From assembly GCA_963729935.1 (NCBI GenBank), contig CAVSPW010000002.1, positions 620,001 to 684,000 on the forward strand: a stretch of 64,000 nt of DNA. Reading direction: 5' to 3'. The notes under the pieces were generated by a model that saw nothing but the letters and a program-made list of their open reading frames with translations, searched no databases and was not told the origin of the DNA. The DNA comes from CAIKMD01 sp963729935 (GTDB lineage: Bacteria > Pseudomonadota > Alphaproteobacteria > ATCC43930 > CGMCC-115725). Each line of letters starts with the position of its first letter. Position 1 is the stretch's first letter. This document shows positions 9,427 through 18,311 of this stretch, piece after piece. A program made the translations under genes and the position numbers.

Positions 9427-9740
9427 CTCGAGGGCAGTGTTTGAAAAGGGTTAAGAACTTGCGATCTTTCGCGACGATGATCACAGTTTTCGATCACCTA
9501 GATTATCACCTCGTTGCATGCATGGGGAAAAGATCACAGATGCCCACGCCGCAAACCGCACTGATGCAGCGACCCTATCGGCGTCCGCAATCTTCCAGAC
9601 GGGCTAAGAGATTCCTCGGTAATGACGGCTTGTTCCGGCCGGTTGGTTAACGCTACAAATTTGCGACGCCGCATGCGGCAGTGCCAATAGGACGACTTTT
9701 GACGGCCTCCTGCCATATCACAAGTGACGCGCACGTGGGC
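9427..9740. other. Intergenic region, no gene seen
   Basis: 314 bases between two minus-strand genes. Short frames on both strands are not convincing. It contains a perfect 12-base palindrome GCCGCATGCGGC at 9668-9679 and is somewhat AT-richer than its flanks, so it probably holds the promoter of the O-ligase gene and the end of the methyltransferase transcript. No sigma-54 or terminator consensus was recognised. Confidence 0.5.
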
Positions 9741-10562
9741 CTAGTCCTTCGTGATGACACACGAAATCTCGTTGACAAAGAACTCTCGCAGAACGGGCAA
9801 TCGAGAGAGAACGTCAAGTCCGTTTACGCAACGAAGCCTTATATCATGAAAAGTGCACCCTTTAGTACTGTGGACAATCCTCCGAAACCGCGCGACCGTC
9901 ATCATGTTCATATCTTCGAGGTAGGAAGTGCCCGGATCACGGCGGTAGACCCGCATCACTCGATGAACCGTCGCTTCGCTGAAGATTAGATGAACCCATG
10001 GCAGCCGTGTGAAGAAATGGCAATGCGCACCGTAAGGCGCGTACCACAGCGGCCCAAACGTCAGGAGGATACAGCCGCCCGGCTTGAGATGGTCGAGTAT
10101 GTCGACAAGTACTTTCTCAGGATCCGCTACATGCTCGAAAGCGTCCTGGCAGATCACAGTGTCGAACAGCCCGATTGCGTCTTTCGCGAAAAGAATATTA
10201 GGAAGATCGATGGCGGTTTGGCGCGCGCGGTTAAGCCGCTGCTCCTGGATGTCGACACCAAGCACGTCGCTTGCACCGCTCTTCGAAAGGGCTATCGCCT
10301 GGCTTCCGTCGCCGCAGCCCAAGTCCATAACGCGCTTGCCAATAATCCGTTCCTCAAGTTGAGGAAAGGATCGGCGCAACCTATGTAATGGGTCGGCGAC
10401 AGCCTTCGGTGCACAGGGTTCTGAATAACCCTCGTAACCAGGCACGCGAGACGGATGCTTGCTAAAAAAAAGCAAGGCACGTTCGGCAATGGAGAGTTTG
10501 CCGATTGCAGCGGAAGCAACGGCGAATTTGTTCCCTTGGGCGCTCAAGTAGTGCCTCATCAC
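9741..10562 (-). CDS. Class I SAM-dependent methyltransferase
   Basis: 273 residues with a class I Rossmann methyltransferase core: motif I VMDLGCGDGSQAIAL near residue 85, acidic motif II GVDIQEQRL, and a motif IV/post I region VICQDAFEHVADPEKVLVDILDHLKPGG typical of the UbiE/Methyltransf_11 group. The C-terminal third is aromatic and probably forms the acceptor site (TFGPLWYAPYGAHCHFF). Placed among glycan genes, it probably methylates a sugar, lipid carrier or polysaccharide end (inference). It precedes the GT39-like gene's downstream end by about 100 bases on the same strand. Confidence 0.8.
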   Translation of the reverse strand: MMRHYLSAQGNKFAVASAAIGKLSIAERALLFFSKHPSRVPGYEGYSEPCAPKAVADPLHRLRRSFPQLEERIIGKRVMDLGCGDGSQAIALSKSGASDVLGVDIQEQRLNRARQTAIDLPNILFAKDAIGLFDTVICQDAFEHVADPEKVLVDILDHLKPGGCILLTFGPLWYAPYGAHCHFFTRLPWVHLIFSEATVHRVMRVYRRDPGTSYLEDMNMMTVARFRRIVHSTKGCTFHDIRLRCVNGLDVLSRLPVLREFFVNEISCVITKD

Positions 10563-10664
10563 GACAACGCCGCAGCGGCGATAGATCGCACTTCCGTTTG
10601 CCGCGGCTTACTCTGAATACAGTAGCTTACGAACACATAATACGTCACCGTCCACCCCATGAGT

Positions 10665-12230
10665 TCAACGCTTTTCCCTAAGGATGGCGGTAAAGGCTGG
10701 ATCTGGTTCAAATTCATTAGCTTTAACGTCGGGGAAATAACGCGCCACGATGAGGGGGTTGCGATTAACGCTGAGAATAACAGGAAGCTTCGTGATCTCG
10801 CTGAAATGCGGAGTCTGCCCAAGTCGAACGATGGAATTCTGGTACGGATCGACGAGGTACAGGCCAGCGGGTAAATCTCCCCTCGAAGGGATCAACTCAA
10901 GGCGTGCGAGATCTGCACCTGCCATGAAATTGCAGAGTACCTCGAGCATGCTCGCATCGACCATAACCTTCGGCCCCCCAGGCAGCGCGAGTGCAAATTC
11001 GATTGCGTTCGCGACATTTTTGAAATACCTAGCGCGGCCCAGATTACCTGCCTCTCCCGCGGCACCGGTAATCGAAACGAGGGCGAACGCCGTAAGAAAA
11101 AAAAGCCAAGCGGCTTGAGCTGCGCCACCCGACGCGCGAAATCGTGAGATCACCGACGCTAAGCAAACTGCTGCCAAGGGAAATACAGGCACCCAATAGC
11201 GAGCTTCGAAGGGCATTGGGTGAAGTGCCGACAAGCTTGTAGTGCCGAACAGAAGATACGCGGCAACGAAAAGACTCGTCGTACCGAAGACCGCGACCGG
11301 CAAGCGCGCCCGCAGGACCGATATCGATGCGACGATGCTGACAAGCATGGGAATGAGCAGCGTGTCACGGTCGCTCGTCGCCATCTTCGCGAGATCCCAA
11401 TATTTGAGCCGGATAAACTCATAGGGAGACACGGCAGGCTTGGGCTGCATGCCCTGCAAGGCATGAATTTGGCGAAGAAAATCATCCGCCAGCGCCAATT
11501 GCAGCAGACCGTCCGCAACGAACACACATCCAAAGGCCACGAGGTAGCCTCCAACCCAAAGAGCTCTTCTCGACAAATTCGCCTCGGCACGACAAAGGCA
11601 GAGGCACAGCGTAGCCGGCGGCAAAAGGAGAATCCCAGGTTCCTTGACGCCGTAACTAACGCCGGCCAGTGCGCCACTGAGGATGATTAGGCGCATCGGG
11701 TCTTTCGAGCCCGGAAGCAGCGCGTAGTAGAGTGCAATTGTGGACAAGAACATCCACAGCGATAACACCACGTCCGGCGTCATCGTCCCCGCCCAAAGTA
11801 GCACTGTGCCATTCAAGCTCGCGACGACGGTTGCCGAAAGTGCAGCCACTGCACCGAATTGCCGGTAGGTAAAGCGAGCGACGACAATGTTGAGCATCGT
11901 TGTATAAGCAATATCGGCGATCACGCCGTACACCATTTTGCCGCCAACCGCAGCAGGAATTCCCGATAGTAAAAGAAAGAGCTTGCGCCCGACCAAGGTA
12001 TCGGTCTCAGGAGCCCAGAAGTTCCGCAGGATCTCTCCCGCACCCCGGAAATACTCTACATCGTCACTCCCGATGGGACCTGTTGCCAGCAAGATCGTCA
12101 GTAGGAGCGCCCCCAGGACAACGGAAACAATAGTGACCACTACCAAGTTGTCTGAAATCCAACTTTCCGTTGATATGCTCACCCGACCAACAATCGCGGT
12201 TGGTTCGCTTTCCTGGGTGCCGAAGCTCAT
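10665..12230 (-). CDS. Membrane glycosyltransferase, GT39/PMT_2 (ArnT-like) family
   Basis: 521 residues, hydrophobic from residue 30 on, with about ten membrane helices. The first periplasmic loop carries GPIGSDDVEYFRGA, with the Asp-Asp pair that is catalytic in GT-C enzymes of the PMT/ArnT class, and PWEARYWVPVFPL-like sequence (PFEARYWVPVFP) near residue 345 resembles the family's second landmark. Such enzymes use polyprenyl-phosphate sugars and act on the periplasmic face. The acceptor is unknown. The gene is AT-richer than prsK and reads with the methyltransferase next to it. Confidence 0.8.
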   Translation of the reverse strand: MSFGTQESEPTAIVGRVSISTESWISDNLVVVTIVSVVLGALLLTILLATGPIGSDDVEYFRGAGEILRNFWAPETDTLVGRKLFLLLSGIPAAVGGKMVYGVIADIAYTTMLNIVVARFTYRQFGAVAALSATVVASLNGTVLLWAGTMTPDVVLSLWMFLSTIALYYALLPGSKDPMRLIILSGALAGVSYGVKEPGILLLPPATLCLCLCRAEANLSRRALWVGGYLVAFGCVFVADGLLQLALADDFLRQIHALQGMQPKPAVSPYEFIRLKYWDLAKMATSDRDTLLIPMLVSIVASISVLRARLPVAVFGTTSLFVAAYLLFGTTSLSALHPMPFEARYWVPVFPLAAVCLASVISRFRASGGAAQAAWLFFLTAFALVSITGAAGEAGNLGRARYFKNVANAIEFALALPGGPKVMVDASMLEVLCNFMAGADLARLELIPSRGDLPAGLYLVDPYQNSIVRLGQTPHFSEITKLPVILSVNRNPLIVARYFPDVKANEFEPDPAFTAILREKR

Positions 12231-12525
12231 CCAATTAATTCCTCGCTTGCCGCATCACGAGCGCCCGCGTCAGGGTCGCATGGCTCAATTTTCTGGCCAG
12301 ATGCCCGGAAGTTGGATTAACTATACGAACGAAGTGGCCATGAACCCCAACACATGAGATCATCGATGAATTGCATTGTATCGTCGTCATAGCAAGTGGC
12401 CAATGACTTGCAGCGCATGGTTAACGCAGCGCGCCCGATCGCGCGTTGATCTGCCCCCGGATTTTCGGACCGTTTTGAGCTACAAAATTCTAATTTAGCG
12501 TCCTGGCCGCACGGAGGGATTTGCC
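12231..12525. other. Intergenic region flanking an IS3 scar
   Basis: About 295 bases without a convincing gene. It contains one TTAACCAT element on the minus strand (12417-12424), in the spacer between the divergent GT39-like and FkbM genes. The right edge runs into an insertion-sequence fragment. Confidence 0.4.
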
Positions 12526-12645
12526 ATGAAGAAGTCGCGGTTCGGCGAGCAGCAGATCGCGTTCATTTTGCGGCAGGCCGAAGAAGGAACGACGGACGAG
12601 AAGGTCTGCCGCAAGGCGGGGACCTCCAGATATCTGTGCCAATGA
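12526..12645 (+). mobile_element. IS3-family OrfA remnant (N-terminal 39 codons)
   Basis: An ATG at 12526 preceded by an AGGGA-like ribosome site opens a 39-codon frame beginning MKKSRFGEQQIAFILRQAEE, the N-terminal helix-turn-helix of IS3-family OrfA proteins. It stops at TGA 12643-12645 directly after CRKAGTS, where a full OrfA would continue with the second half of the HTH and a leucine zipper. OrfB and terminal inverted repeats are not recognisable nearby. This is a dead fragment marking a former insertion beside the FkbM gene. Confidence 0.8.
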
Positions 12646-12682
12646 CCGAACAAGCGACGAAAGCACCTTTTAGAGGTTAAAC

Positions 12683-13444
12683 GTGAAGAAGTTAGTTTCT
12701 CAACTTGCGAACTCATTCGGATACGAAATCATCGCTCGATGGCGGGTGCGTCGCATGGCGCGCGCAATGAAGACGCGACGGATCTTTGATTTACTGAACA
12801 TTGAGTGCGTTCTCGATGTGGGTGCGAACCTCGGCCAGTCTCGCGACTTCTTTCGTCTTGAGGTCGGCTTTGAGGGCCCGATTCACTCATTCGAGCCCGT
12901 AGCTAACCTCGTCGAACAATTGAAGCAAAGGCAGTCAGCTGACCCATTTTGTTATGTGCACCCGTTCGCTTTGGGATCGCACAATGGCGAGAAAGACATC
13001 AACGTGATGGCAGCGACGGTGTTCAGTTCGTTCCTTCAGCCGAATCACAAATCTGTCCCGGAATTCACATCAATGAACACCGTGAAGTCAACTGAGCGTG
13101 TTGCGGTTCGTCGGCTAGATGACCTCCTGACACAAGAGCTGAGTCGTGTAGATCTTAGCAGGACTTTTCTCAAGCTCGACACCCAGGGCTTTGATCTTGA
13201 AGTGTTGAAAGGAGGCGCCCTCGCCATCTCAAAAATTCCTGCGCTCCAAACCGAAGTCTCATTTCAGCCCGTTTACGAGGGGATGCCCAGTTTTCGGGAT
13301 TCTTTGGATGCGTTTGGAGGGGCCGGATTCGTGGTCTCTGACATTTTTCTTGTTAGCGAGGACAGAGATTTTGTCGCGTCAGAGTTTGATTGCCTAATGG
13401 TTCGCAGGCGGCCTGAATCCTCAGGGCAGTTAAGGATTGGTTAG
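12683..13444 (+). CDS. FkbM-family methyltransferase
   Basis: 253 residues from a GTG start (12683) preceded by TTTTAGAGG. Motif I is VLDVGANLGQSRDFFR near residue 47, followed by FEGPIHSFEPV; the FkbM signatures SEV/DVxxLDDL (VAVRRLDDLL) and FLKLDTQGFDLEVLKGG are present near 140-175. FkbM enzymes O-methylate sugars or polyketides; in polysaccharide loci they usually methylate a sugar hydroxyl. It starts 37 bases after the IS3 fragment and is divergently oriented to the gene block on its left, consistent with acquisition together with the following GT2 gene. Confidence 0.85.
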   Translation: MKKLVSQLANSFGYEIIARWRVRRMARAMKTRRIFDLLNIECVLDVGANLGQSRDFFRLEVGFEGPIHSFEPVANLVEQLKQRQSADPFCYVHPFALGSHNGEKDINVMAATVFSSFLQPNHKSVPEFTSMNTVKSTERVAVRRLDDLLTQELSRVDLSRTFLKLDTQGFDLEVLKGGALAISKIPALQTEVSFQPVYEGMPSFRDSLDAFGGAGFVVSDIFLVSEDRDFVASEFDCLMVRRRPESSGQLRIG

Positions 13445-13613
13445 AGTACGGGCTTGGCGTCAACCGTTCCGATGCAGTGAATAGCTTGATGCTGCCAGAG
13501 ATGAGGACGAAACAACAAAGTGACCGCGCTCAATTTCGCTTGTAACTTGTAAAATGTAACCCGCTCAAACTCCACTGGGTCCGTGTCATAAATCGTAACT
13601 TTGGAGAAGAACC

Positions 13614-14618
13614 ATGGGCACGAGCGATAAGGTAGCGGTAATAATTCCATTTTTTCAGCGGGAGCGCGGGATATTGCTCAAAACTGTCCGCTCCGCTCTT
13701 GACCAACGAGACATCGAAGATGTTCGCATCGTCGTGATCGATGACGAATCGCCCATCTTAGCTGTCGAGGAATTGTCGGGGCTGCAACAAGAGACCGGTG
13801 AACGGCTAACCATTATTAGGCAGGCCAATAAGGGCGCGGCCGGAGCCCGTAACAAGGGGCTCGACTCGGTACCGCCGAGTACGGATTTCATCGCGCTTCT
13901 TGATTCCGATGACATATGGACACCGGATCACCTCGCAAACGCGATGTTGGCCATGAAGCGAGGATATGATTTCTATTTTGCCGACTTCTATCAACTCGGG
14001 CAAAACGTAACAGCGTTTGAGCGTGCCCGGCGCATTAATGTGAACGACCATCCTCTAATTGCCGGCGTAGAGCACATTCGGGAATATATGGGCAATATGG
14101 TCAACCAGATTATCACTGGCAACATACTCGGTACGTCCGTGATCGTTTACGATCGGAAGAACATGAATGAAGTTCGATTTCGTGAGAGCTTCCAACACAC
14201 TGGCGAAGAATACATCTTTTGGATCGATTTGGCGCGTCGCAGCCGCAAGATCGCGTTCTCCGATTTACCAGAATGCCGCTACGGGGCGGGCGTGAACATA
14301 TATTCTGAATCGTCGTGGGGACGGGAAAAATTCCTTAGTGTTATCGTTGACGAGGTCAAGTATCGGAAGGAAATTATAGCGGACTACGACATCACCGATC
14401 TCCAACGCGAATTTCTTGAGGATCGAATCCACAGGTTGCGTATCGATTTTACTGCTGGCCTCATTCATCGAATGAAGATTAATCGGGGATCAATCGACAG
14501 TGCGGTCTTGCGCCGCTACCTACAGGTAGACGGGTTCTACCCGATCATGATCTGGCCGGCGATTCTGCGGCTGATTTGCGAGAGGTTGTCGCTATCTGGC
14601 AAGCCCGCCGATGCCTGA
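13614..14618 (+). CDS. Family 2 glycosyltransferase
   Basis: 334 residues with an N-terminal GT-A domain: VAVIIPFFQRERGILLKTV, IVVIDDESP, and the DxD-type metal site LLDSDDIWTPDHL near residue 98. The GT2 acceptor-side ED motif is represented by HTGEEYIFWIDLARRS near 200. It probably adds one sugar to the repeat unit on the cytoplasmic face. It follows the FkbM gene by 170 bases on the same strand, with lower GC than the prs genes. Donor and linkage cannot be predicted. Confidence 0.85.
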   Translation: MGTSDKVAVIIPFFQRERGILLKTVRSALDQRDIEDVRIVVIDDESPILAVEELSGLQQETGERLTIIRQANKGAAGARNKGLDSVPPSTDFIALLDSDDIWTPDHLANAMLAMKRGYDFYFADFYQLGQNVTAFERARRINVNDHPLIAGVEHIREYMGNMVNQIITGNILGTSVIVYDRKNMNEVRFRESFQHTGEEYIFWIDLARRSRKIAFSDLPECRYGAGVNIYSESSWGREKFLSVIVDEVKYRKEIIADYDITDLQREFLEDRIHRLRIDFTAGLIHRMKINRGSIDSAVLRRYLQVDGFYPIMIWPAILRLICERLSLSGKPADA

Positions 14619-14699
14619 CGGAATAGCGGGATATCCAGGGACACGGTAGTCGAAATCGAATCCCGACCGCTGCCGAGAGTTACGCCGTCGCGGCATGTT

Positions 14700-15242
14700 T
14701 TAAGGATGGCCGGTTGGATATTCCATGAAATACCACAAGTAGCCTTTGTGTCGGCCTTTTGCGATCCAAGTGAATTTGGCTGAATAGGCAATTGGTGCCC
14801 AGTCATTCGGATCATTGACGTCGCCACAGAAGTAGATGTCCTGTTTCCAAACCTTGTCCCAGGCTTCGAACCCGTTGCGCTGCAACGGCTTACCATCGGA
14901 CCAGACGAGCTTGTGCGCGCGGCAAAGGTAGCGCAGGCCGATCCACGCATCCTCGAAATATTTCAGCGGCCAGTGCAAAAGCAAGAATTCATGTACTTCC
15001 AAGCTGTCGACGATCGCGAGCCTGCCGCGAACGTCTTTGTAATACAGCCCGCGAGCCTGCTGATAAACTCTGTCCCAGGTCGCATTGTGCGGGTCCGAGT
15101 TCATGAAGGCAAAATATCGTTTGGAAACAGGATCGTAGATTGGAATGCCGATCTTTTGATCACTCGTGTCTTGAGCTCTGGCAAAACCACCCAGGACGAG
15201 AAATAACGCGAGCGCGATCGCACCAACCCGATAGGACAACAT
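14700..15242 (-). CDS. Exported protein with a C-type-lectin-like domain
   Basis: 180 residues with a Sec signal peptide (GAIALALFLVLGGFARA, cleavage near residue 23). The mature part shows the pattern of a C-type-lectin-like fold: YDPVSKRYFAFM (35-46), TWDRVYQQAR (55-64), GRLAIVDSLEVHEFL (73-87), the WIGL core at 100-103, WSDG at 114-117 and W129. Two cysteines, Cys107 and Cys139, could pair. Calcium-binding EPN/WND motifs of classical lectins are not obvious. No match to a named family comes to mind. It reads toward the asparagine-synthase-like gene on the same strand. A sugar- or protein-binding periplasmic role is inferred from fold pattern only. Confidence 0.6.
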   Translation of the reverse strand: MLSYRVGAIALALFLVLGGFARAQDTSDQKIGIPIYDPVSKRYFAFMNSDPHNATWDRVYQQARGLYYKDVRGRLAIVDSLEVHEFLLLHWPLKYFEDAWIGLRYLCRAHKLVWSDGKPLQRNGFEAWDKVWKQDIYFCGDVNDPNDWAPIAYSAKFTWIAKGRHKGYLWYFMEYPTGHP

Positions 15243-15326
15243 GGACAGCCTCCGCTAGCACTAAGCACGGCTACAAAGCAAGTTTCTCGCGTTTCCGCGC
15301 GAGGGGCAAGGCCCCCCGCCGCTCCG

Positions 15327-17186
15327 TCAGGCGTGCTGCTCGCGGTCGCGCAACCAGAGCTCGAGCACGATCAGATCCCAGGCGACCGTTTCGTGGCCTG
15401 ACATGTGCCCCCCGCGCGCCCGCGCGATGAGGCCATCGAGGAAGTCGGGCCGGAAATAGCGGCGCGCTTTCAGCGCCGACAGGCTGTCGCAGACGAGATC
15501 GCGCAGCGGCGCGCAGGAATTCATGAAATCGAGATAAGGCAGACCGAAGCCATGCTTCGTCTTGGTGAGGATCTCCTGCGGCAGGAAATCCCGCAGGGCG
15601 CGCTTGTAAAAGCCGCGCAGCCTGCCGCCCTCGATCAACAGCGATTCGGGCAGGCTGGCCGAGAATTCGACTAGGTCTTCGTCGAGAAACGGGAAACGCA
15701 CGCGCACGCCCGCGAGCTCGCACATCCGCGCCACCTTGCGCAGATCGCTGTCGGCGAGCGTGATGCGCAGATCGAACTGCATCATGCGCTGCACTTTGCT
15801 GGCCTCTTTGGGCGCGTCGTAAATGTCGGCCGCCAGGTTTCCGGGAAAATCGCGGTCGATCTCGCCGAGGGCGTCCCGCGAGAAAATATCGGCCGGCGCC
15901 AAAGTTCGGAATACGTTATCGGCCATCCGTTCCGGAACGGGGCGCCGCGCCCAATCGACATAACGCACGGCCTTGCCGAGCGGACCAAGCTTCCCGGCCC
16001 ATGAAAGGCCGCGCGCGGCGGGCTCGACCAAGCCTTTCCGCAACAGCGCCGGGATTTTGGCGTAGCGATCATAATGCCGATCGCTGACATAGCGTTGGTT
16101 CCCGGCGAAGATCTCGTCGCCGCCATCGCCCGCGAGCATCATCTCGACGCCGGCCTCGCGCGCCAGGCGCGCGCAATGATAGGCCGGAACCAGCGAGGAA
16201 TTGCCGAACGGCTCGTCATAGACCTCGATCGATTTCAGCAAGGTCTCGGGCACGTCTTCGGGACGGAGATAGTAGGTCTCGTGCCGCGTCTTGAAATGCC
16301 TTGCCGCGAGCTCGGCATAGCGCGTTTCATCGAATCGCTCGACCGGGAAGCCGATGGTAAAACTCCGGAGATTGCCTCCGAGCAATTCGTTGGCGAGGCC
16401 GACGACCGTGGTGCTGTCGAGCCCGCCGCTCAGGAACGCGCCAACGCCTTCGCGATCCTCGCCCGTGAGCGCGGCGCCGACCGCCGCGCGCAGGCGTGCG
16501 CGCAGCTCTTCGGCCGCCGCGTCCGGATCGACCGGCCCGTCGGCGCGATAGGGCATTTCCCAGTAATTCGACGCGCGCGCGCGGCCCTTTTCGAAAACCA
16601 GCCGCTCGGCGGGCGCGAGCTTGCGCTGTTCGCGATAGATCGTCGTCGGCGCCGGAACGCGATCGACGAAATAGAGATAGTCGAAGACCGATTGGACGGA
16701 GATGGTGGCGCCGACATCGGGATGCGAGCGAACCGCGTCGGTCGTCGTACCGAAGACGAGCAAATCGTCACGCGGCTGGGCATAGCACAGGGTCGCGATC
16801 CCGAACCGGTCGATCGCGCAGATCGCCTTGCCCGAGGCCAGATCGATCAGCGCGAAGGAAAAGGCGCCGCGCAGGCCGGCAAAAAGGTCGGCCCCCTTCG
16901 AGCGGTAGGCCTCCAGCAGGGCAAAGGCGTGTCCGCGCGCTTTCGCAATGTCCTCATAGGCCGGATCGGTCCACTTCGGATAGCCGTCGATCGCGGCGAT
17001 GAGCTCGCCCTCGCGACCGAGCGAGGCGGTGACGGGATGCCCCTGGATGGCCAGGCCAAAATCATTCCCGACCTCCCAGGCGCCCCTCGCGGACGGGTGG
17101 GCCGCGGCCGCGCCGAGCATCGCCTGCGCCGTCCCGCGCGGATCCGGCATCCGGGCGCCGCCGAACCAGCCGCAAAGCGCGGTCAT
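15327..17186 (-). CDS. Asparagine-synthase-related amidotransferase (non-terminal Cys)
   Basis: 619 residues with a class II glutamine-amidotransferase-like N-terminal domain (1-210) and an AsnB synthetase domain (from ~225) holding the ATP-pyrophosphatase loop FLSGGLDSTTVVGLANE near 250 and LAGDGGDEIFAGNQRY near 350. The putative nucleophile lies at Cys5 (MTALCGWFGG), not at residue 2 as in active class II glutaminases, and no alternative start puts it there. The synthetase half looks intact. It may amidate or adenylate a carboxyl group using ammonia, or act as a transferase like other AsnB-related enzymes of glycan and peptide loci. It is the last gene of a three-gene run with the GNAT and DegT genes (gaps of 12 and 27 bases). 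Confidence 0.85.
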   Translation of the reverse strand: MTALCGWFGGARMPDPRGTAQAMLGAAAAHPSARGAWEVGNDFGLAIQGHPVTASLGREGELIAAIDGYPKWTDPAYEDIAKARGHAFALLEAYRSKGADLFAGLRGAFSFALIDLASGKAICAIDRFGIATLCYAQPRDDLLVFGTTTDAVRSHPDVGATISVQSVFDYLYFVDRVPAPTTIYREQRKLAPAERLVFEKGRARASNYWEMPYRADGPVDPDAAAEELRARLRAAVGAALTGEDREGVGAFLSGGLDSTTVVGLANELLGGNLRSFTIGFPVERFDETRYAELAARHFKTRHETYYLRPEDVPETLLKSIEVYDEPFGNSSLVPAYHCARLAREAGVEMMLAGDGGDEIFAGNQRYVSDRHYDRYAKIPALLRKGLVEPAARGLSWAGKLGPLGKAVRYVDWARRPVPERMADNVFRTLAPADIFSRDALGEIDRDFPGNLAADIYDAPKEASKVQRMMQFDLRITLADSDLRKVARMCELAGVRVRFPFLDEDLVEFSASLPESLLIEGGRLRGFYKRALRDFLPQEILTKTKHGFGLPYLDFMNSCAPLRDLVCDSLSALKARRYFRPDFLDGLIARARGGHMSGHETVAWDLIVLELWLRDREQHA

Positions 17187-17198
17187 GCGATCGCGCCG

Positions 17199-18284
17199 TC
17201 AAGCATGGCGATCGCCGTCGGGTTTCGAGGCGCCGACCCCTTCCGCCAATTGCGCGCCTGCGACCCCGCGATTGTTCCGTCCGACCCGAAATTCATGAAC
17301 GAGCTTCAGCCCCCACCAGCGATAATAATTCACATGATACATGCGCCGCGCGTCTTCGGTGAGGCGCGCATGCCATTCGGTCAAGGGGCCGTAGAACTCG
17401 ACCCGCCGCACCCCGAGCCGGTCGAAGAATTCGGCGAACGCATCGATGCGCATGAGGTGGGCCGGCGAATAGCCCTGGCGGGACTCGTCATAGGCGGTCT
17501 TGAGGATCGTGAGCGTGCCGCCATGCTGAAGACAGAGATCCGACGCCACCAGCCGATCGTCGAAGAAATACCGGCAGATCGCCGCCTCGCCGATTTCGGC
17601 ATATGACGTCATCAGCTTGACATAGAATCGGCCCTGGGGCTCGTCCATCCTGACGGCGGAATTGATCTCGCCCTTCCAGCTGGCGCATTCGAGGCCGCTA
17701 TAGGCTTCGACGCCGCGCGACATGTCGGCCGGGGCGGTCAGGATTTCAAGCCGAGGATTGATGTTCTCGCGCTTCAGCCGATTGCGCTGCCGGCTCACAT
17801 TGTGCCGGAAGTTCTTGCTGCGACCGGCCATGAAATCGGCGAAGGAGCCGGCCACGTCGATGCTCGGCGTCAGGATGTAGTCGAGGGTCGACAGATGGGC
17901 GGAATGCGGGGGCCGCGGATGAAGTGCCGGGTCCTGCTGCGTGACGCTGACGATCCCGCATTGCGGGCCAAGCGCCCTCGCCAGGGATCGGAGCAGAACC
18001 TCCATGTCCCTATCGCGCTCGCAGACGATAAATCCGATGGGCGCATTCGCCGGCTGGAGGGTCTGCCAGGAAAACGGGCTGACCCGCACCAACAATGCTA
18101 TGGCTCGGGGAACGCCCTCGCGACGATCGAGCGCGATCTTCTCCGAACCCGTGGCGAATTCGCGGACCGATTCGCTGACGAAGCGAAAATCGAGCAGCGG
18201 GTTATCGCCGGCGGCACGATTGATCGCGCGCCACGCATCTTCGTGGCCGGCGAGCGCATCGATGGGTTCGATCGTCCACGACAT
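17199..18284 (-). CDS. GNAT/FemAB-like acyltransferase (Acetyltransf_6 type)
   Basis: 361 residues. The central DFMAGRSKNFRHNVSRQRNRL segment near residue 155 and the C-terminal half (AAICRYFFDDRLVASDLCLQHGG, then ILKTAYDESRQGYSPAHLM) match the BcsL/CelD-like Acetyltransf_6 fold found in many exopolysaccharide loci. Such proteins are thought to transfer acyl or aminoacyl groups onto glycans or their precursors. The gene lies 27 bases after the DegT aminotransferase gene and 12 bases before the asparagine-synthase-like gene, so an amino sugar made by DegT could be its acceptor (inference). Confidence 0.8.
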   Translation of the reverse strand: MSWTIEPIDALAGHEDAWRAINRAAGDNPLLDFRFVSESVREFATGSEKIALDRREGVPRAIALLVRVSPFSWQTLQPANAPIGFIVCERDRDMEVLLRSLARALGPQCGIVSVTQQDPALHPRPPHSAHLSTLDYILTPSIDVAGSFADFMAGRSKNFRHNVSRQRNRLKRENINPRLEILTAPADMSRGVEAYSGLECASWKGEINSAVRMDEPQGRFYVKLMTSYAEIGEAAICRYFFDDRLVASDLCLQHGGTLTILKTAYDESRQGYSPAHLMRIDAFAEFFDRLGVRRVEFYGPLTEWHARLTEDARRMYHVNYYRWWGLKLVHEFRVGRNNRGVAGAQLAEGVGASKPDGDRHA

Positions 18285-18311
18285 CGGCTGCAGGTTCGGG
18301 ATCAGAACGTG

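Noticed and set aside
16074..17606. 510-codon plus-strand frame
   Set aside because: Shadow of the asparagine-synthase-like gene; no recognisable domain.
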